Under the pieces are notes generated by a model that searched no databases, had not been told where the DNA came from, and saw only the letters and a list, made by a program, of their open reading frames with translations. From Dimargaris cristalligena (Eukaryota; Kickxellomycota; Dimargaritomycetes; Dimargaritales; Dimargaritaceae): a stretch of DNA of 12,615 nucleotides. Below, piece after piece: positions 9,857 to 12,615 of the stretch (its first letter is position 1; each line of letters opens with the position of its first letter). The stretch is from contig JANBQC010000725.1 in NCBI GenBank assembly GCA_027576995.1, forward strand, positions 1-12,615, written 5' to 3'. The translations under genes were made by a program, and so were the position numbers.

Positions 9857-10975
9857 TTGCCTGAGGATGATTTGGCCGGGGACCAGAGTAACCAAGGGCC
9901 TGGCTACTTAGAAATTCTAGTTATTGACGAATGGTATCCCTGTCTATTAGCATTGACGACTCTTTCCTACGAAGTTCCTATCCTCGTCAACCAGGCATAT
10001 CAAGTATGGTATCGCCCCACCGTTTTGACAATGTTACCTCAGCCCATATATTGTAGAATCCGAACCAACTAAATATAATGGGGGCTCTGCTAACATGTAA
10101 ATAATTAAGTATTTTACTAGTACTCCTATTGCAACTCCATCACTTCATTTAGATTTACACTACCGCATATTCCCTCAATAAAACGCCCACTTTATTCATA
10201 ATGTTGATATATAAAAAATGATAATCTCGAAATAAAACGTCAGTGAGTAGACCGCAAATGGCCACATATATGGTTGAGTGTAATTATCCTCACGGCCTAT
10301 TGGTCTACCCCAGCCGTACTACCAACTTTTACCAAGGCAATGGAGAAGTGCCTCGACCGGTCCATACACATACCCATGTATAAGCCCAAGATGCTCTTAT
10401 ATTGGCAGTTCGGGTCTTACATCATCAACCGGGCAAATGTTGATAATACAGTTAGTAAAACACTAACAGGCCGCGTGAATAATCACCGTTAAACATATAC
10501 GGGCACAGTCGCGATCTACCCATGGAAGATTTATTTCGAGACCACACTTGCGATCAATACCGAGTTTCGGTTTACCGTTATGCAGGAGGTCTATGGTGAT
10601 AGCACACCGACCGATTTAACAATGGGGATCACTACAAATGTGGTGTCTGCTAACAAAAAAAATTGTTAGTGACATTAAAAGTACCAAATGCAAGTCCGCT
10701 CACATCGTGTTCTTTTCCCGTCTGTAGGCTGCTAGCCAATATTCCGCGTAGCGTATCCATTGTGTTTTAGATGGTCACAATTGCCTGTCCGAATGTACCC
10801 GATACGAAATTGTTGGAGTCAAGACCACGAATGTGCTGTTCTTGTACTCGGCAGCCTCGACGATGCAACCAATGGTGAAGACAGTTTCACCCAGCGTACG
10901 ACGACAACGAAAAGCGATTTTTAAAAAGCAAGTTAAAAATTGGAATATCGGGAAATATTATAGATCCTGACAATG
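9857..10975 (+). pseudogene. Exon-like islands of an unknown gene, intact or decayed
   Basis: No family is recognised. Four plus-strand segments translate into protein-like sequence in a otherwise AT-rich region. The first, 9857-10072, contains YEVPILVNQAYQVWYRPT. The second, about 10274-10492, contains LLYWQFGSYIINRANVDNT. The third, 10493-10669, contains YPWKIYFETTLAINTEFRF and continues in the same frame as the second after a single TAA. The fourth, about 10770-10975, contains YEIVGVKTTNVLFLY and ends in a basic stretch. At 10276-10383 a different frame (reading NYPHGLLVYPSRTTNF) is equally open, so the frame there is ambiguous. A GTTAGT donor at 10451, CACTAAC at 10461-10467 and CAG ending at 10508 look like a 58-nt intron, but splicing it breaks the downstream frame. 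This could be a multi-exon gene I cannot resolve, or a pseudogene. Confidence 0.35.
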
Positions 10976-11126
10976 CACCAAAATAATAACGTACTGGAAT
11001 AGAGGAACCCAAACGCGGATGTCCAAGAACAGAGTGAATATATCCCAATAGGTTGTTCCCGGATACGTATTGGACATTGTAAGCTGTGAGGGGGCTCAGG
11101 GTAGGCGGGGCACAGAGGGTGAAGCG

Positions 11127-11159
11127 GTGTCCTGCCACTGGTAATGTCAGGCAGGACAC
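11127..11159. repeat. 10-bp perfect inverted repeat (hairpin)
   Basis: GTGTCCTGCC at 11127-11136 is the exact reverse complement of GGCAGGACAC at 11150-11159, with a 13-nt loop. The right arm runs into AGGACACTAA (11154-11163), which is repeated directly at 11176-11185. It sits about 190 bp before the CpG-free block. Its function is unknown. Confidence 0.6.
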
Positions 11160-11250
11160 TAATAATTATCCGGAAAGGACACTAAAACACTTGAAAGTAT
11201 ACTCAGTGAGGAAAGTTGTTTCACCAGAGATGAAGATATGTGTTTATTGA

Positions 11251-11758
11251 CATTTATTCATAGACCAGAAAAGCCACTGGTATTTATACAGCGACAGTGG
11301 GTATGGGGATTATAGCAAGGCATCTAAGGTCGGCAATGGGGGCCAAAGGTCGGTTTTGATAGATACCACTATGAACTGCCACAGTATTAGGAATCATCAG
11401 GCATACTGAACCACTGCTGGGGTGCTGACATCAATTGGAAGAGGATTAAACAGACACCAAACCTGTATTGGCTAGGTTGGGCTCACAACTAATTTGGTCT
11501 GTAATATATATTGTGAACAGCAGCAAAGCTTCTAGGAAGAAAATGTAAACCAAAACAGTAAAGACTTTTCATTCCCCATACCTACTGACTCTCACTACTC
11601 AAGGATGTCCAGCTGTAGCAGGTCACAATGACCATTGTGCACCCCTTCCTCCCATTGGTGTCTAAGCAGTGACTTTACATGATCCAGATGGGAAAGACCT
11701 TTTTGTCACCAATGCTAAGCCTACACCTGTGTCTACCAGTGGACCAGTGGAAGTATAT
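11251..11758 (+). pseudogene. Broken open frames, retroelement polyprotein-like
   Basis: From 11251 a frame is open for 52 codons to TGA at 11407-11409, then to TAG at 11473-11475. It includes SVLIDTTMNCHSIRN, which loosely resembles the retropepsin active-site region of LTR retrotransposons (LIDTG...), but with Thr where the catalytic motif needs Gly. A second frame, 11549-11758, broken by one TAA at 11663-11665, reads TTQGCPAVAGHNDHC and later HDPDGKDLFVTNAKP before two stops at 11759-11764. The translations look like former protein but no family is certain. The sequence is plainly non-functional as it stands. The retroelement reading is an inference from weak similarity plus the surrounding CpG loss. 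Confidence 0.35.
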
Positions 11759-12615
11759 TAATAAAAAGGGCAGCATTGGGGAAGTCTAGTATTTATTAAT
11801 TTTATCACATACTGTTGCCCAGGTTAACCACTCTTAGTCCTTCAAGAGTCCTGAGGATAGGCTTCCAATGGTAGGCAGGGCTTAGGCTCAGCCAAGCAGG
11901 CTATTAGTATCAGGTACAGGCATAGTACTAACTAATAAAGGCTAAGTATAGGTATAGGCAAGGGATATGCAGTGGGCACACTTACTAGTCAGTATGAGGG
12001 AAGTGAGTGTATATAGAGTTTATTGGGGTAAATTAGGGGTAAGGATAAGCTAAGGAATCTAACTAGTCCTAATGGGACTTGGTTATATATATGCAGGGGT
12101 AACTCCAGAGGGAGGTTCCAAGGGAAGAATACTACTAAAGCTAGGGGATAGGTAAATAGGCCAACTAGATGGCCACTAGTATCCAGAAAACTCTGATGGT
12201 AACTGGAAGAGTCTTTAGATTAGCACTTGAGTGATTAGTACAAAGAGGTAGAGTCCAAAAAGAGAAGGGTTATATGATATAAGATGATCCCATAGTACTG
12301 GGGGTAATTATGGGAAGGTTAATATGGCACTATAAGGCCTAATAGGGATAGACACTAAGGCATCCAGATTAAGGAGGATTAAGTAGTCTAACAGGTAGGT
12401 AGTAAGGAGCTATATATTCAGGATGGAAGTTCAAAAAAAAAAGTGAGGTATCTATCAGACTATCTAATCTGCCTTAATCCAGACATATTAGTATATGTCT
12501 GTAAAGAACTGAACTCAAATCCTTGAAAACTGAACTTTCTTTGAAAAGATAGATAATAAAAGGGAAAGGTGATGATAGACTTATGTTCCAAGAGGTGGCA
12601 GCAAGGGGGAGTATT
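11353..12615. mobile_element. CpG-free block, probable decayed (methylated) transposon
   Basis: After the CpG at 11351-11352, no CpG occurs up to the window end (1263 bp). By hand count 11401-12615 holds about 200 C and 290 G, so about 48 CpG are expected by chance. Everything to the left, including other AT-rich intergenic DNA, contains CpG. Such loss is the expected footprint of deamination of methylated cytosine, which in fungi mostly marks transposons. The plus strand is also G-rich over C, especially 11941-12360. No long frame survives. The last bases, AAGGGGGAG at 12603-12611, resemble a retrotransposon polypurine tract, which would place a 3' LTR just outside the window. Element type and boundaries are uncertain. 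Confidence 0.5.
12480..12501. repeat. 9-bp inverted repeat with 4-nt loop
   Basis: CAGACATAT (12480-12488) is the exact reverse complement of ATATGTCTG (12493-12501), separated by TAGT. It lies within the CpG-free block. It could form a hairpin or be a chance palindrome in AT-rich DNA. Confidence 0.5.

Noticed and set aside
10887..11159. 90-codon minus-strand frame starting at GTG
   Set aside because: No family recognised. It begins exactly in the arm of a hairpin and overlaps the plus-strand exon-like segment. It could be real but nothing favours it.
1..12615. tRNA genes, CRISPR arrays, bacterial operon features
   Set aside because: I scanned for B-box-like GTTCRANNC with matching arms and for regularly spaced repeats and saw none. 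The genes are spliced eukaryotic genes.

Overview
The window looks like nuclear DNA of a fungus, probably an early-diverging lineage (Zoopagomycota/Mucoromycota grade). That placement is an inference. It rests on fungal-type genes (SPT7 of SAGA, a Spo73/Pex24-type dysferlin-domain gene), GT-AG introns with CTAAC/TTAAC-like branch sites, and a dispersed eukaryotic 5S rRNA gene. I cannot name a genus.

Layout: (1) 1-1262 is AT-rich. It holds a 5S rRNA gene at about 72-190 with a T-run terminator, then coding-like but broken frames (331-818), then the 3' side of SPT7. (2) 1263-6220, minus strand, is a two-exon SPT7 gene encoding the bromodomain/histone-fold scaffold of SAGA. (3) 6221-7998 is a 1.8 kb intergenic region between divergent genes, with repeated TCGGCC motifs and a pyrimidine-rich leader with a TATA-like site near the right-hand gene. 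(4) 7999-9354, plus strand, is a three-exon SPO73-like gene; its best model is 291 aa. (5) 9355-11160 is an AT-rich stretch with islands of protein-like sequence broken by stops and frame changes: either an unresolved multi-exon gene or a decayed one. (6) 11160-12615 is compositionally foreign. From 11353 to the window end there is not one CpG, although roughly 48 would be expected from base composition in 11401-12615 alone. The strand is also G-rich and C-poor, and broken frames in it hint at a retroelement polyprotein. This is best read as an old, cytosine-methylated transposon copy.

The two intact genes act in different processes (nuclear transcription co-activation; membrane growth during sporulation). 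Nothing here shows that they work together beyond sharing an upstream region. I found no convincing new molecular system. The most unusual signal is the sharply bounded CpG-free block. Next come the exon-like islands at 9857-10975, the 5S copy with a poorly paired terminal helix, and a shared intron layout in which the branch site lies 45-78 nt from the acceptor.
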